64,000 nt of DNA from Heterohyrax brucei (lineage: Eukaryota > Chordata > Mammalia > Hyracoidea > Procaviidae). The stretch lies in assembly GCA_028571685.1 (NCBI GenBank), contig CM053140.1, positions 57,418,201 through 57,482,200 of the forward strand, in the 5' to 3' direction. Below are positions 1 through 17,430 of the stretch, one piece after another (position 1 is the stretch's first letter; each line of letters opens with the position of its first letter). Below the pieces are notes generated by a model, which worked only from the letters and a program-made list of their open reading frames with translations, searched no databases and was not told where the DNA came from. The position numbers and the translations under genes were made by a program.

Positions 1-769
1 CAGGATCAGCCAGGTCCTGGATTGCCTCCCCTCCCCTCTGAGTTTTCACCTCTTCATTCACACTGGGATATAATCTGCTTTTGCCCACAGTTCCCTCTGC
101 CTGGATGGCCCAACCCCATCTGTGTGTCCAAATCTTGCCTATTCTTCAAGGTCGAGCTCAAATATAGCTTCTTCCACAGATCTCAAAACCCATTTAAAAT
201 GCCAGATGCAGAAAGACTTTTAGGGATCATCCAACCCAACCCCTCATTTTGCAGATGGGGAGTCAGGGGCTTGAGGGGTAGAGAAGGCTGCAGAACGGGA
301 AAGTACTCAGGTTCTCGGGGCAGCAGTACTGGGCCCCAATCCTGCTAAGGGTTGGCCAGCTCCCTGGCAGCACCTGTTGCCTCAGCTCTGGGTTGGGTGG
401 GGAGCATGTCCACTCCACATACTGCTGTGTCGTCAGTGAGGTAGTGCTACATAAAGGCTCTAGAACAGATGTGTGTCCCTTTCACTGAGGTGGCAGGGGG
501 ATAATAACCCTAACATCCACCTTCCTAGGCACAACCTTTGGTTCTCCCTGCGTCGTTTTCTACCAGGTATTTTCAAATGTGTTTGTTTTAGCTTCCTAGG
601 GTAAATGCTGAATTTCTCAGGATATGGGGCTGTGTCTGCTTTGCCTCCCCAATGCCTGGTGTTGGGATAGGCATGGAGGGGCTCACAAAGTGAGGCCGAG
701 CTGAATTACTGCTTCTTCAGTTCCCAGTGTCCAAAATGTTCGTCGTCAGTTGGTGACTCGGCATGCCAC

Positions 770-1345
770 TGCTCTGTGTTTAAGCCCTCTGTTGACAGTG
801 TGATGCCTTTATTTAATGCCTTCTACTTTGCCATTCTCCTTCTCTACATCCCCAACTCCTCCTCACTCCTGTATGGTTTTAGTCAATCCTTAGAACTGCA
901 GCTTGTGTGCCATCTCAAAAAAAGCTGGCGGACATCGCTGCCACCTTCTTGGTCTGAGCCACCATCACTGCACGCCTGGCCCTGCCAGCTGGTGTCCCTA
1001 TTTAGTGCTTGTCCTGTTCCAACATGACCCAGAGCATTCCAGTTGAAAACTCTGCAATGCTTCCCCATTTGTCTTGGAATAAAGTCTAAATTCCTTCCAA
1101 TGCCCTGCGTGATCCAGCCCTGCTCACCTTGCCCGAGCCCTCGGAGTTTTGACTTTCATCAGTTTCTCAAAGCTTATCTCCTTCCTGCCTCAGGGCTTTA
1201 CACACTACTGTTCCCTCTGCCCACAAAGCTCTTCCAATTGCCTGTCTAGCTGACACCCACTCCCTTCAGGCCTGAGCTTCAAGGTCTAGTCAGCCTGTTG
1301 CAGGCTCTCATGGCGTATCTTTTTCTCTCTTGCACAGTTCTAAGG
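770..1345 (+). repeat. L2 LINE 3' fragment
   Basis: Diverged sequence with the characteristic L2 phrases: a segment like 'tggaataaagtctaaattcc', 'gcgtgatccagccctgctcacc', then 'cctcagggctttacacactactgttccctctgcc'. Ancient mammalian repeat; any open frames are incidental. Confidence 0.75.
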
Positions 1346-1999
1346 TTATCTTCACCAAATGTTTTGTGTCACTGTTTACTGTCTTTCCTTCTAGACAAAA
1401 AGCCCCCTGAGGGTCAAGACCTGGTTTGTAGTGTTCACTGTGGTTTATGGTCCCCAATGACTGGCACGTAACAGTGCTAGACTGATGTCTCTGAAACAAC
1501 CAGATGCACTGGTTTGAGGATAGTGCTGTCAACTCACAATCCTAAAGGGAAGCAGGGCCAGAATGTGGGGCTGGATGATTTCCCAGTTCCTCCTGCATTG
1601 AGGCCTCACTGGGTGGTTCCATTATGTATTTCACTGAGCTGTGACCTGCCTGAGCACCCAGCCCCCACACCCATCCACTTTCCCACCCAGAGCCTTGGAG
1701 AAACAGTTTTTAGATTATTTCACGTTTCTGGATTATCCATGAGACAGCTCCCCTCCAGTGAGAAGGATCAAGAGTTTGACATTTATAAACCCTAAGCAAC
1801 TTGTTCCTGGCCTGTTTCAGATCAGTGGTAGTACAGCTTACAGTGAGACACATGGAGAATAGGAGGCCATTTTAATCTTGGCCTGGCCTCATCAGGAGAG
1901 AAAACATGCTGCCCGCTCCTGGCCCTGGCCAAAAATAAGTCTGACCCACTATCTATGCCAAACAGAGTTGCAAGGACCAAAGAGATGAGCTAAGTCAAC

Positions 2000-2075
2000 T
2001 TCCTTGAACGGATGAGGAAACTGAGGTCCAGTGAGTGGCAAAGGCTTGGCCAAGGGCATATACCAAGTTGGTGGC
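2000..2075 (+). repeat. MIR SINE fragment
   Basis: Contains the MIR 3' signature 'gatgaggaaactgaggtcca' followed by 'ggcttggccaagggca'. Confidence 0.6.
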
Positions 2076-3500
2076 CCACTGGGAAATGGTCTTCCTCCAA
2101 TTCTCCTGACTCCCATCTGTTGTCCCTTATCCCCTTCAGACACCGGGAGAGCTGGGGCCAGGCAGAGAAGGGTAGTTGTTTCCACTGCTGATGACTCTAG
2201 GACTCTGAGTCACCCTAGCCCCAAATAGTGTCCCCAGAGCAGGCACGGGGCTTTCCAAGGGCCTTGCTACTACCTTTGGCTTCTCCAGGAAGAGAAACTC
2301 TTCAGGAGGCTGCAGTGGCAGCAGAAGTGGAGGGTGAGTGGTTCACACAAGCCCCCAGCCCACCCCACTACCATCTACCATGTCTGGGCCAATTTTGTGA
2401 CAGGTCTGTTATTCAAAAGTTGGATCTGATGGGCCAGTTGTAGCTTTATTTCTAAAGCAGGCTGTTCTCCAAGGAAACTAATTCCTCAAGCCCCATCCCC
2501 TTTTTACCACTGTGGGAGCATTTTCTGTCTTTTGTTTTCCTTTCTTCAGACACCAAAGTTTGAGAATACTAAAACTGTGACCTTAACTAATGAGGTTACA
2601 GTGTCTGACACAAACAATACCTAAAACCGGACTCTTGGAACACATCGGGTCTTAGCAGAGTGACTGGCTTTTTCTAGGGCTGAAACATCCTGCCTGGGGA
2701 TAGAATACTGACCGCAGGCTTCTAGGGGTGGCAGGGACCCAGCACCCCTTCTCCATTTCTGGATCCTCACTCGGCACACCCCTGTACACTGAGCTCACCT
2801 CAGGTCATGAATCATGAGGACCAGAAAAGGGTACTTGACTTCATTCTGTAAAGCCCCTTGTAGACTGTGGCCGAGACTACTGGTTACACCCTCAGAGTGG
2901 CACCTGCCAGAGAGTGTATCTTGGAGTAAATGAAGCATCTGGGGAAATGAGGATGCCCAGTAGGGTCGGTAAAAAGCTAAGTCAAACCCTGATAGGGCCA
3001 CTGGACAGGCCTTAGGTGGGTGATCACCTTGCTCAACCAGCATCTCCCTTATCTGTTCTCACATGGGGGGTACAAACATCCTCCCTTGTAAGAGGTCAAG
3101 TAGTGGGTGTTTCCCAGGACCTAGCATGGATGAGGAAAGAAGATGCTTGTGAATCAAACACAGAGGCCCCCATTCAGTCTGTGGTCTTCTGGCCATTTCA
3201 ATAGCAGGATTCCCTGAAGTGCTCAAGCCCTAGATTCCCCTATCAGCTTCCTTACACTCCTACCTGGATTCCTACTCCCTGTTGTCAGGTCTCGGTCTTG
3301 TCTTCTCACTCCCAGTCTTATTTTTCAATGCTGCAATTTCTCCTGTTCATCTCTATAACCTCCGTCCCTTGCCCAAGCTCTAACGTCTTTACCCCTCAGT
3401 CTCCTAGGACCACCTCCCCCAAGCCTCTGCCCACTGCACCTATATCCCGAGACTCACCCAGGAACAAAACCTCACGGTCCAGTCGGCACTTCAGTTGGCA

Positions 3501-8818
<5,318 letters not shown>

Positions 8819-8856
8819 CCTCGGCTCTGCCGCCTGGGCTGTCACACTGGAGATCT
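8819..8856 (-). other. AHDC1: AHDC1 noncoding 5' UTR exon, 38 bp
   Basis: Minus-strand acceptor GTGTCTTATTACCCACAG|AGATCT and donor GAGG|GTGAGT flank 38 bp with no ATG. Both sites are close to consensus. The exon sits 423 bp upstream of the coding exon, in the right order to be the last noncoding 5' exon. Identification rests on splice signals only. Confidence 0.6.
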
Positions 8857-9154
8857 CTGTGGGTAATAAGACACAGGCAACAGAAGTCTGAATACCTTGA
8901 ATGGTCTGGTGGCCACAGCACCTCCCCACCCACCAGCCACCTGCCCAGTCGTCCAGCTTCTTCCATGTACCACCCCCAGGTCCCTCTGTGTTCCCTCTCT
9001 AGTATGCACACCTGGCTGACCTGGGAGAGAGGGGGCCCCCAGGCCTGGGGGCTCTGCCAGTCGTTGGCTGTCGGCTGTGGGTGCTGTGGAGCAGCTTCGA
9101 CCTGAGTCCAGGCCTTGGGGTGTGGACAGCGCCTGGAAAGGACCATCGCAGCTC

Positions 9155-9305
9155 AGGTTTAGTGAGCACCTACTGCGCGTCAGGCACTGGGCTGGAAGCC
9201 GTCCAGGCATCGTTTCATTAATTCTTCATACCAATCCTGTGAGGTAGGGGCTATTAATAACCCCATTTTGCAGATGAGGAAATGGAGGCTCAGAGATACA
9301 ATAAT
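9155..9305 (+). repeat. MIR SINE
   Basis: Near full-length MIR pattern: 'gtgagcacctactgcgcgtc', 'aggcactgggctgg', then 'ccccattttgcagatgagga' and 'ggaggctcagagata'. Confidence 0.85.
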
Positions 9306-10449
9306 ACCATTTATTTACACATTCGCTATTTATGGAGGCTCTACTTTGCAGAGAACCTAGATAGACGGATAATGATCAGATAATCATAAATGGTTCAATC
9401 ATTGGTGGGATAAGAGCTGCAAAAAAGGGAAGACTGCCTGTGGTGAGAGGTCTAATCATTATACCAAGGATCAACAACAATACAAACTGGTATTTTGGGG
9501 GCACTGCTACATTAGATAGATTATCTCATCTAATCACCCCTTCAAACCTGAGATCAGTAGGACCATCACCTCCATTTTCACAGGTGAGGAAAACATTCAC
9601 TGGAAGGTGGTAAGTGCCAGTGGGCAAGGATTTCTTTCTCACTCACCACTGTATCTCCAAACACCCAAAACAGTACATGGCCTACAGGTGTGGTTCAGAA
9701 ACAGTTGATGGATAAACGGATGAACGGAAGGAAGGAAGCAGGGGAGGGAAAGAAGGAAGGACGGACAACAGTCAGACTTGCCCTACCCGACAAAGACTTC
9801 TTTCCATACCCAAAAGTGTGACCCAAGAAGGATGCTGAGGGAGTAGGCGAGGGAAGAATACAGAAAGGGATACTCTCCTAACCCCTCTTCTACCTTCATC
9901 AGAAAGGCTCTCTCTGAGAGCCCTCATCCCACCCCCAGCCTTGGCCTGGGCCCTCTGAGAGCCCTCTGTATTTCACCATCATAGTACTTATCACTACTGT
10001 AATCAATTACTCATGTGACTAGTTGTTTAGTGTCTCTCCCTCTGGGGTGTGGGCTCTTCAAGACCAGGGTCATGCCTGTTTTGTTTACTGCTGTATTCTG
10101 CCCCCCTGCCCCAGTACAGAGCCTAGGCTCTGGATGCTCCAAAAATATTCGCTAACACATTCCCTGAGCTGATTAGGGCAGAACTGGGGTTTAGACCCAG
10201 GGAGCCTGGGCAGTATCCCCAGGAGCAGGGACCTCGGGGAGTTAGGAGCTGAATGGGCCCTGATCATCATGAGGGTATTAAAGGTTGACCCCAACCACAG
10301 GGCTTGGTCCTGGGCAGACCGATATGGTCTACCCCTTACAGACACATGTAGACTCTCTCATTGCCGTCCTGCCCAGTATCGTTACCCTACAGGAAGACTT
10401 TGGGGCTGACTTGGGGACAGGATGGTGACAGGGGACACTTCTCCATTCC

Positions 10450-10605
10450 CCTTCAGTGGGCAGCAGTTTGCAAACTACAAAGCACCTCCACATGTATGAC
10501 CCACTCAATCTTCACGGCAACCCAGGAGGCACAGTTTATCATCCTCAGATTACAAGGAAAACCGACTCAGAGCACTTGTGTAACTTGCCTGAACTCACAA
10601 AGCTG
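10450..10605 (+). repeat. MIR SINE
   Basis: Diverged MIR: 'aagcacctccacatgtatga', 'caatcttcacggcaacccag', 'tgtgtaacttgcctgaactc'. Confidence 0.6.
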
Positions 10606-10734
10606 CTTGGGGGCAGGATTCCTAATTCTGTCCTAAGTCCAAAGCCTCCTTCCACTCCCAGCTCCTGCAACTCTCCTTCAGTTACTCCTGAAAATGTTCC
10701 TTCTAGCTGTGGTCTAATTTAAGGCTGGGAGGAA

Positions 10735-10880
10735 CCTTAAAATCATCTAACCCACTGGCTTCCAAACTCTGGGCCAGGGGGGAAGCTGTGTAACATTCCA
10801 GATACCCAGGCCCTAGTCCAGGGGAGTCTGACTCACATATCTGAACAGACATCTGGGAATCTGTATTTTTAGTTGGCTTC
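10735..10880 (-). repeat. hAT-Charlie type MER fragment
   Basis: Resembles a common MER element containing 'ccaaactctgg' and 'ggccctagtccaggggagtc', with 'atctgggaatctgtattttt' downstream. Subfamily is not assigned. It is followed at about 10920-10985 by a MIR-like 'gatgaggaaactgagaccag' piece. Confidence 0.45.
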
Positions 10881-12114
10881 CCCAGTAGGGACATGTTTTA
10901 GTGCCACCTCATGCTCCTCCCTTTTTACTGATGAGGAAACTGAGACCAGAAGGAAAGAGACTTTGCCCAAGGGCACAGAACGGCATGACATGGGCCCTTC
11001 TGTTGTTCACCCAGGCAAAGCAGCCTTCTGTCCATGTTCCTTTCCTGGCTTCAGGGTCCAGGCCTCAGCTGCTCCTTGTTGTCCCACCTACTCATTTATT
11101 CCAGTTCTGGTCTCTCCCGTGTCTGGCTGTAGACTGTCCCCCTCCTCTCCAGGGCCAGGCTTTTAGTGCGCTAAGAACTTCACTCCTGCTCTTGTAGGAA
11201 GGACCTTACAAAGGAGGGAAGGGGCTCAGGCTCTGGAATCTCTCAGTCTGACTTCAGCTCTTGAGGCCCTCTTGAAGACACCCATTAGAAGCTACCATCC
11301 CCCTTACTGAGGGTGGGGCTCATCAAGCCTCCCACTCTGAGACATCCCACTTGGGGCCTGAGGGTGTGATCTTGGCAGAAAAGAAAAACTTCCTCTCCAG
11401 TAGGTGCCTCTGCTCCACCCACCCGTGAAGACCTTTGGGCATGTCCTCTGGCCAGATCTCCTGACTGTCTACTGCTCTCTCTGTCAGCCTCAGGGATCTG
11501 AGGGAGAGCAGTTGGCTCCCCTCCTCACCACAACCCAGCAGCCACACTCTTTGCCCCCTCCCTGGTCCGTGAACCAAGTCAAAAGGGCCCTTCTGTCCGT
11601 CTGTCTGCTTCTGGGTCAGTGTGTCTGAATCTGCCCATGGGGACACCAGCTGGCTGGCTGGCAGGGGGCTGGGGGCCCCAACCTGCTGTGCACAGTGCCG
11701 GGAAGCGCCAGCCCACATCCTTGAGTCCCCAGCCCCACCCTCCCCACTGCGGCTGTGACCACCCCACCCCTTCCCCAGCTGCCTCCCCCTCCCCCACCCA
11801 CAGCCTTCCCCAGGGGAGCCTGGCTGCCAGCCCCAGTTCTCACTTCCGGCCTCATGACCCTCTCTCCAGCCTGCACACACCTCCCCACACACCATTTCCC
11901 TCCCAGCCTGGAGCAAAGTCCCAGGGATGTCCTCCAATGGAAGACACTGTATCAAAGGGGCTATTACTGCTGCTGTCAGACCTTCCTCATCATGCCCTCC
12001 TCAGAACTGTGCCCCTACAGAACTTGCTCACCACCCTTCCCAGTCTCCTCCCCTAAAGCACTTCACCTGCCCAACCTGATCCCAGACCAATGTGATAACG
12101 TAAAAAGACAGTGG

Positions 12115-12250
12115 AAATAATAATAGCAACTGCCACTTATCTAGTACTCAGAATGGAAGCACAGAGAGGTTAAGTTAGGAACTTAAGGACAAACAGTGAT
12201 GACACGGATGAGTCTGAATTTAGGTTTGTTGGCCCCTCTAAACCAAACTG
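12115..12250 (+). repeat. MIR-like fragment
   Basis: Diverged MIR core: 'aataataatagcaactgcca', then 'gaagcacagagaggttaagt' and 'ggacaaacagtgatgacacg'. Confidence 0.45.
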
Positions 12251-13049
12251 CCTTGTTGTCTAGAGCCAACCCTCTCCTTTGACAGTTGCTCCAACTGTCC
12301 TAGTCCCACTAGTTTTAATTTTTGATTTCTAATGTATCCCCTTTCCAGGTTCTGGCCACCCCTCCTAGTGCCACCATCCAGATGCGCTACCCTCCCTCGC
12401 CACTAGGTGTCCCCTTGGAGCCATCGATGCCCCCAAGGGGAGCAAGCCCCGCCCCACCCCCTAGAGCTATCAGCACCCCCCATAACACAGCACACCCCAC
12501 CCTACCCTACCCCTGGCCACACAGAGCTCCTTTGTGTAGCCCTCGCCCACCCCCTTCCTGCCCAGAGCTGGGCACCTGGCAACCAGGTCTGCCCCAGCCC
12601 CACCCCCTGCCAGCCCCCTGCCCTGGGTGCCAGGTGTGCGGGGCGCTGCCAGCTCTGGCTGGACCTGAGGGTCACCCTGCTGGGCGGCCCTCCCTCCTTC
12701 CCTTCCTCCCTCCGAGGTCACCCAGGGACTGCTTCCCGTCCTGCTCCGCCCCTATCCCCTTCTGCCCTTGGCCCTTCCAGACTCCTGTCCTTGTCCTTCC
12801 TTGTGTCTCCCGGAGGGTTCCCCTCCTCCAGCCCCACCAGGCCCTTCCCGCAGTCTCTCACCCCCGCCCACCTCCTTCCCCTGAGAGCTCCTTGTTCCGC
12901 ACCCCCTCCTCGCCCAGGTCTGAAGAACTCCTCCTCTTGGAAAGTTGCTGCTGGAAAGGAAGTGACTTCAGCGATTTGGCCACAAGGCTGGGCACTGCTG
13001 AGCCCAGCTCAGTTGAAGACTCACTCAGTCCACCCCCAAAGCACAAACG

Positions 13050-13480
13050 GAGCTCCGTGCACACACTACCTACAGTGTGCACCCAGGACCCTGAACACAT
13101 ACTTTCTCACTGTACACACAGATCCCTGTGTGTATGTATACATCATGCCATCCCACTATACCTACTACCTCAGTGTATCACTCTTTTCTGCATACATCTC
13201 AAGTGTACACTAGCTCCCTGCACACATACACCATCCAGTATGGCGTGCACAACACGCTAGTATTTGCCAGTATTCACACACCTGCCCAGTACACACCTTG
13301 AATGTGTATGCCTCATACACAATCCTTGAACATCTCCTCAACTCTGTCTATGTAACTCCTGTGTACAGAATCTTGCACACTTAGGCAAGCACCTGCTTGC
13401 ACACAAGATGACCCATACATTTTACAGTCAGGTATACCCCCCCCCACATTCTCCCATAGATCTACCTCTTCACCCTTACA
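13050..13480. repeat. Degenerate CA-rich tract
   Basis: Repeated short words such as 'tgcacaca', 'gtgtgcaccc', 'tacacacag' and 'gtgtatg' on the plus strand. This looks like an eroded (CA)n-type minisatellite rather than coding sequence. Confidence 0.55.
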
Positions 13481-13780
13481 ATCCCAGAAGGCCCCACCCC
13501 CAGACCTCAGGCCCCAGGAATGCTCCCTTGGAAGTTGGGTGGGGTCCCCAGGCAGTCTGGGCTTTGGGGAGCTTCCTGGAGCCCGCAGGCTTCATGTGTC
13601 AGTTCAGGGAGTTGCCTCTGCAGGGCATGGCAGCCCCACCTAGCCTTTGCAGCTCCTTAGTCAGGGTGGGCTCACTGGGCCTGGACCTGGAAAGGGAAGG
13701 CAGGTCCTGGCCCTGCCTCACCCTGTCCTGTCAGTACAGCCTAGCATAGCTGTGCTGCCCAGGCCCTCCTAGCAGCTCAC

Positions 13781-13810
13781 CTTGGCCTCCTAGCTCTCCA
13801 CTTCCACAGA
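13781..13810 (-). other. Candidate 30-bp noncoding exon of AHDC1
   Basis: Strong acceptor CTCTCTCTCCTGCAG|TCTG and strong donor CCAAG|GTGAGC on the minus strand enclose 30 bp without ATG. The correct order relative to neighbouring exons makes it a possible alternative 5' UTR exon. Short strong pairs can also arise by chance. Confidence 0.3.
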
Positions 13811-14146
13811 CTGCAGGAGAGAGAGTACTGGGGGGCATAGCAGCACACTTTAGGACTCTGGCTTCCACCTTGGCCCTGTGTTCTGGTCATTGACACAACC
13901 CCCTACACTCCTCCCTACTCTCTCAGGTCATCAGGGCATAGGGAAGAGTCCTTAGGCTAGAAGGCAGAAATCTGGGAGACTCACTTTCCCTTTCTGGATA
14001 GTGAGGAGTTTGAGTAGGTTGGGTTAACATCTTAGGATTCTATACAGGGTCCTGGCCTAAACTGGAAAGAGATCCCTGTTGGGACTGGAAAGCAGGTCGC
14101 CTGATGCCCCTCTTCCCTGAGGGCAACCCTCCCCACACACTGTTAC

Positions 14147-14324
14147 CTGGGCACGCTGTGCAGACAGGTCCAGCTCAGCAGGAAGGGCCTGTCTCCTCCA
14201 GTGTCTCTGGGGTGGTCTTGGCTGCACACGGTATGCTGCCCCGCACCCGGGGCCCTCTGCACACACTCAACTGGGGGTGCTGTGAGGTCCAGGTCGATGG
14301 GTAGGCAGGCAGGCAAGCTCCCAT
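14147..14324 (-). other. AHDC1: AHDC1 candidate noncoding 5' UTR exon, 178 bp
   Basis: Excellent acceptor GCTGTGTTTGCTTCCACAG|ATGG and good donor CCCAG|GTAACA on the minus strand. The exon begins with ATGG at its first base and one frame is open across all 178 bp. It could carry an upstream ORF if spliced in, but I recognise no protein family. Its position between the promoter-proximal exons and the coding exon fits a 5' UTR exon. Confidence 0.5.
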
Positions 14325-14554
14325 CTGTGGAAGCAAACACAGCATCCCAGGCATAAGCACAGACACAGAATGAGCCAGCAGAAGGGACAGGCTGAGGAAG
14401 GATGCAGCACCAGCAGGCTGGCCTAGATGGGGGTTCCATCTATGTCCAACCTTATCCGATGCAGAGGCTTAAGCTTGTCTCTTGGGACCTCAGACTCCTA
14501 TTGGGAAGCAGTGTCTTTTGATGGAAGCACAAGAATGCACATAGATGTATACAC

Positions 14555-14735
14555 TATGGTACAAGAAAGCTGGCCTCTGAAGTCACACAGCCCTTGGCTC
14601 AACTCTCACTAGCTGCGTGGCCTTGGACAAGTCAGCTGATCTCTAGTTTTCAGGTTTTTCATCTGTAAAGTGGGAGAGTAGGATCCAGTGCATGGGAAGG
14701 ACAGATCTGGGGAGACTATAAACATTAACAGCTAC
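14555..14735 (-). repeat. MIR SINE, reverse orientation
   Basis: Classic reverse MIR order on the plus strand: 'tctgaagtcacacagccc', 'gctgcgtggccttggacaag', 'tttcatctgtaaagtgggag'. Confidence 0.8.
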
Positions 14736-14999
14736 TTTACAGTGCAGGTGTGGGAGCTGCTGTTCAGAGGAACGATGGTGAATACAGAGCCCGTGAGGGG
14801 TCCATGCAGCTGGTCTTGCCCTTCTCCATCAGTAACTGGTTATGTCTCTTGTTTTCTTTAATAACCATGACCCTCCTCACCAACCCCTGCTTTCTGCCCA
14901 TTTGTCTGCCTCCGAGGCCTGTACTGGAGCCCAGACGGGGTCTGGGAACCAGGCCTCATGAATTGCTTCTAGGTGCTGGTTGCCGGGGAGTGTGTATGG

Positions 15000-15930
15000 G
15001 CATGATATAGAGCCTGTCTGTGTAAGTGCATGTCTGTGAATGTTGAACTGTGTGTGCAGATATACCTGTATGGATACATGCATGTCTAAGAATGTACATG
15101 TGTGGGAGATTGTATGTTTGCTCAGTTGTGGTCTCTGTGGTTAGTCACGTGTGTGTGTGCCAGGCCATGTGCGCGCCTGGGTTTAGTTTTGTGTGTAGGT
15201 ATGTAACCTGAGTCTCTTCAGCTTTGTGTGTTCATCTGAGCCTGTGTTTGTACGCCTGTGGGGACACACAGGTGTCGGTGTGTGACTATGTGTGCTCTGG
15301 TGTGCCCAGCTGTGGTCAGGGCATGAGAGTGCTGTATGCACACACTCTGCCTGCCTCTGTTATCTCACTGTGTCAGGAGCCGCCCTGGCTCCTGCCTGGC
15401 CCAGAGCTCTCTGGATGTGTTTGGTGGGGGGTGGGAGCATGTGGTTGATCCTCTGCTATCCCTGCAGGTTTCCAATCTCGGGGCCTGTAACTGCGGGCAC
15501 TGGTGTCACTGTGGATCAGTGTTGTTTCCCTCCTCCCTCTGCCTTTCTCTGGGTTTTCAGGGTCATAGTGTGACTGGTCATGGTGTCCCTGTAGGTCCGT
15601 TTCACCATGGGTCAGAATGTGCTTGTGTGTGTGTGTCCATGCATGCGTACACTTGTATGACCTTATCACTGGATGTGATACCATGTGTTTCTGTGTCAAT
15701 GGTCCCTGTGCTGTTACTGTGTGTCAGTGGAAACATGTGTGAGAGGGTCTGTGCCTTGGCATTTGGGTGGTACCTTTGTGTAACTGGTCAGTGCATGTGT
15801 GCAGGTGAGAGACCCTTTGTGAGACAGTGTGTGTCTGTGCCACCGTTTGTGTATGCCTGCTCCCCTCCTCCCACCCTATCTCCTGCTCGCTGCTCTCTCT
15901 AGTGCTCTCTCTCTCTTTCTCTCTCTCTGT
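15000..15930. repeat. Degenerate TG-rich tract
   Basis: About 0.9 kb of quasi-periodic TG-rich words ('tgtgtctg', 'gtgtgtgcc', 'tgtgtgactg') ending in a short (CT)n run at about 15896-15931. It looks like an eroded (TG)n minisatellite, one of several in these introns. Confidence 0.6.
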
Positions 15931-16593
15931 AGGAGCCAGACAACTCCCCAAGCCTGGATTAGGGACAATTTATCCACAGGCAGAAAAGGAGAATTCCAAC
16001 CTGCCAGAGCCTCCCTCCTCTGATCCAGCCCCCTTTCCCGTGGTTGGGTGGGCATGGAAATGCAGCCCAGCAGCTCCCAAGATCTTGGGAAGCCCCCACC
16101 CCTGTAGCTCCCTGGAGGCCCAGGAGGGTGGAAAAGATAGAAATCTGGGTGGCCCCAGAGCCCTCCAGTAGAGGTGGACAAGCTGCCCCCCATCTAGGCC
16201 CCCACAGCCCAGTGCATCTTGGCCTTGTTCTCCTACATGTGGTGGTGGGAGAAGCCTTCATGGGGTCTGCCTGACCCTTGGGGTTGGGGGGGCTAAGGAG
16301 CACAGCTGCCTCAGCCCCTCTCCAACCTGACACAAAACATCAGCTCCCCCCACCCCCTGAAAATGTAAATGGCTGGAGAACTTGCAACTGTGCCCACACA
16401 GGCTGGGGGGGACTCAAGGAGGCGGGGGACAGTGTGGGGGGGATGCAGTGAGGGGGAAGAAGGGGCTGAGCTGGGACTAAGGCTCCCTTCACGGTGCTCC
16501 AGGCGCAATGCAGAATCACATGTTTCCCATTAGCTGCTCTGGCCTCCTTGTTCAGGGGGTGTTGGCTGGGGGAGATTTGTTCTGGTTGCAGAC

Positions 16594-17040
16594 ACCAGCA
16601 GAGACCACACAAGAGAGAGAGGAAAAGACAGAGAGGGAGAGAGAGAGCCCGAGGGAGAGAGGAAAGACAGAGAGAGGGAGAGTGAGAAGGGTATACAGAG
16701 ACACTGTGGGAAACAGAGACAAGAGAGACGTGAGAGACAGACACTGTGAGACAAGTACACACCAACCCAGGAGCCGTGAGACAGAGCCTGGTGGTGGAGA
16801 AAGGCTAACAGCAGGGGACAGGGACAGGGAGACATGATCAGAGAGAGAGGATGAGATGACAGAGACTGAAGGCGGAGAGAGGGGTGTCAGCAGGGCACAG
16901 GGGCCCGTCTGAGGCCAGTGGGACTAGGAGGGAGACCACCAGGGCAGAGAAGAACACTAAGAAAGAGAATCTGACCGAGAGGGAAAAAGGAGCAACAGCT
17001 ACAGAGCAAGAAGGGGACATGGGCTAAAAAAGAGATGGTG
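16594..17040. repeat. Purine-rich (GAGA/AGACAG) low-complexity tract
   Basis: The plus strand is a long purine run with 'gagaga', 'agacagag' and 'gagacagag' words. The opposite strand gives Ser/Leu-rich spurious frames. Confidence 0.7.
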
Positions 17041-17284
17041 AGGCAGGGATGGAATGTCCAGTGGCTGGTGGGCCAGGGAGCAGAGTTGAAGTGACCTGGT
17101 GTGGGCAGTGGACGGGCCAGAAGGGCACGAGGGGCGTGGGCAGGTACACTGGGCACAAGCAGCAGAGATGGTCATGTGTGGGCAGGGGGAGTGGACGTGG
17201 CTCCCAGACTTGGCCGGGCAGGGGCGGTCAGCGTGCCCCAGTGCCTCCCGCCTCCTGACCCTCGAGCTTCAGAGAGATAACAGG

Positions 17285-17430
17285 CCCGAATAGTGCTGAC
17301 TTGCGGTTCAGAAATCCAATATCCTCCGCGGCGCACTAATCGACTACCTGAGCTCCTGGCCCGCGCCGAGCTGCCCTGATTAATCCTGCAGCTCCACAGC
17401 CTTAATTAGTTTAACAGTTTCAGGGGCAGA
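17285..17430. promoter_or_regulatory. Candidate enhancer: homeodomain-motif cluster
   Basis: A compact non-repetitive segment with TAATCGA (17337-17343), GATTAATCC (17378-17386, bicoid/OTX-type) and CTTAATTAG (17401-17409, LHX/paired-type) next to GTTTAAC. It is flanked by purine-rich and ordinary intronic sequence. The motif calls are seen directly; enhancer function is inferred. Confidence 0.35.

Larger units (their letters stand above)
1..3457 (-). other. AHDC1: AHDC1 intron downstream of the coding exon (partial)
   Basis: Sequence following the donor at 3457. It contains an L2 fragment, a MIR piece and unremarkable unique sequence. A possible acceptor at 2939-2940 (CATTTCCCCAG|ATGC) and a minus-strand AATAAA at about 2444-2449 could define an alternative short 3' exon. 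However, the human 3' noncoding exon, as I recall, lies more than 10 kb from the coding exon, so the true last exon is probably outside this window. No protein gene is seen. Confidence 0.6.
8857..14146 (-). other. AHDC1: AHDC1 intron between the 178-bp and 38-bp noncoding exons
   Basis: About 5.3 kb holding MIR and MER fragments, a GGAA-rich tract near 9.72-9.77 kb, a C-rich low-complexity stretch (11.7-12.9 kb), a CA-rich degenerate tract (13.05-13.5 kb) and a candidate 30 bp exon at 13781-13810. The long frames in 12.3-13.3 kb are low-complexity Pro/Ser-rich translations with no recognisable family. Confidence 0.5.

Noticed and set aside
2444..2938. Local 3' terminal exon for AHDC1 (acceptor near 2939, minus AATAAA near 2444)
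   Set aside because: Possible as an alternative end, but the human last exon is recalled to lie over 10 kb from the coding exon, and a competing donor at 2800 breaks the candidate.
12322..13260. 312-codon Pro/Ser-rich plus-strand frame
   Set aside because: It lies in C-rich low-complexity intron and runs into a CA-rich tract; no family, splice or promoter evidence.
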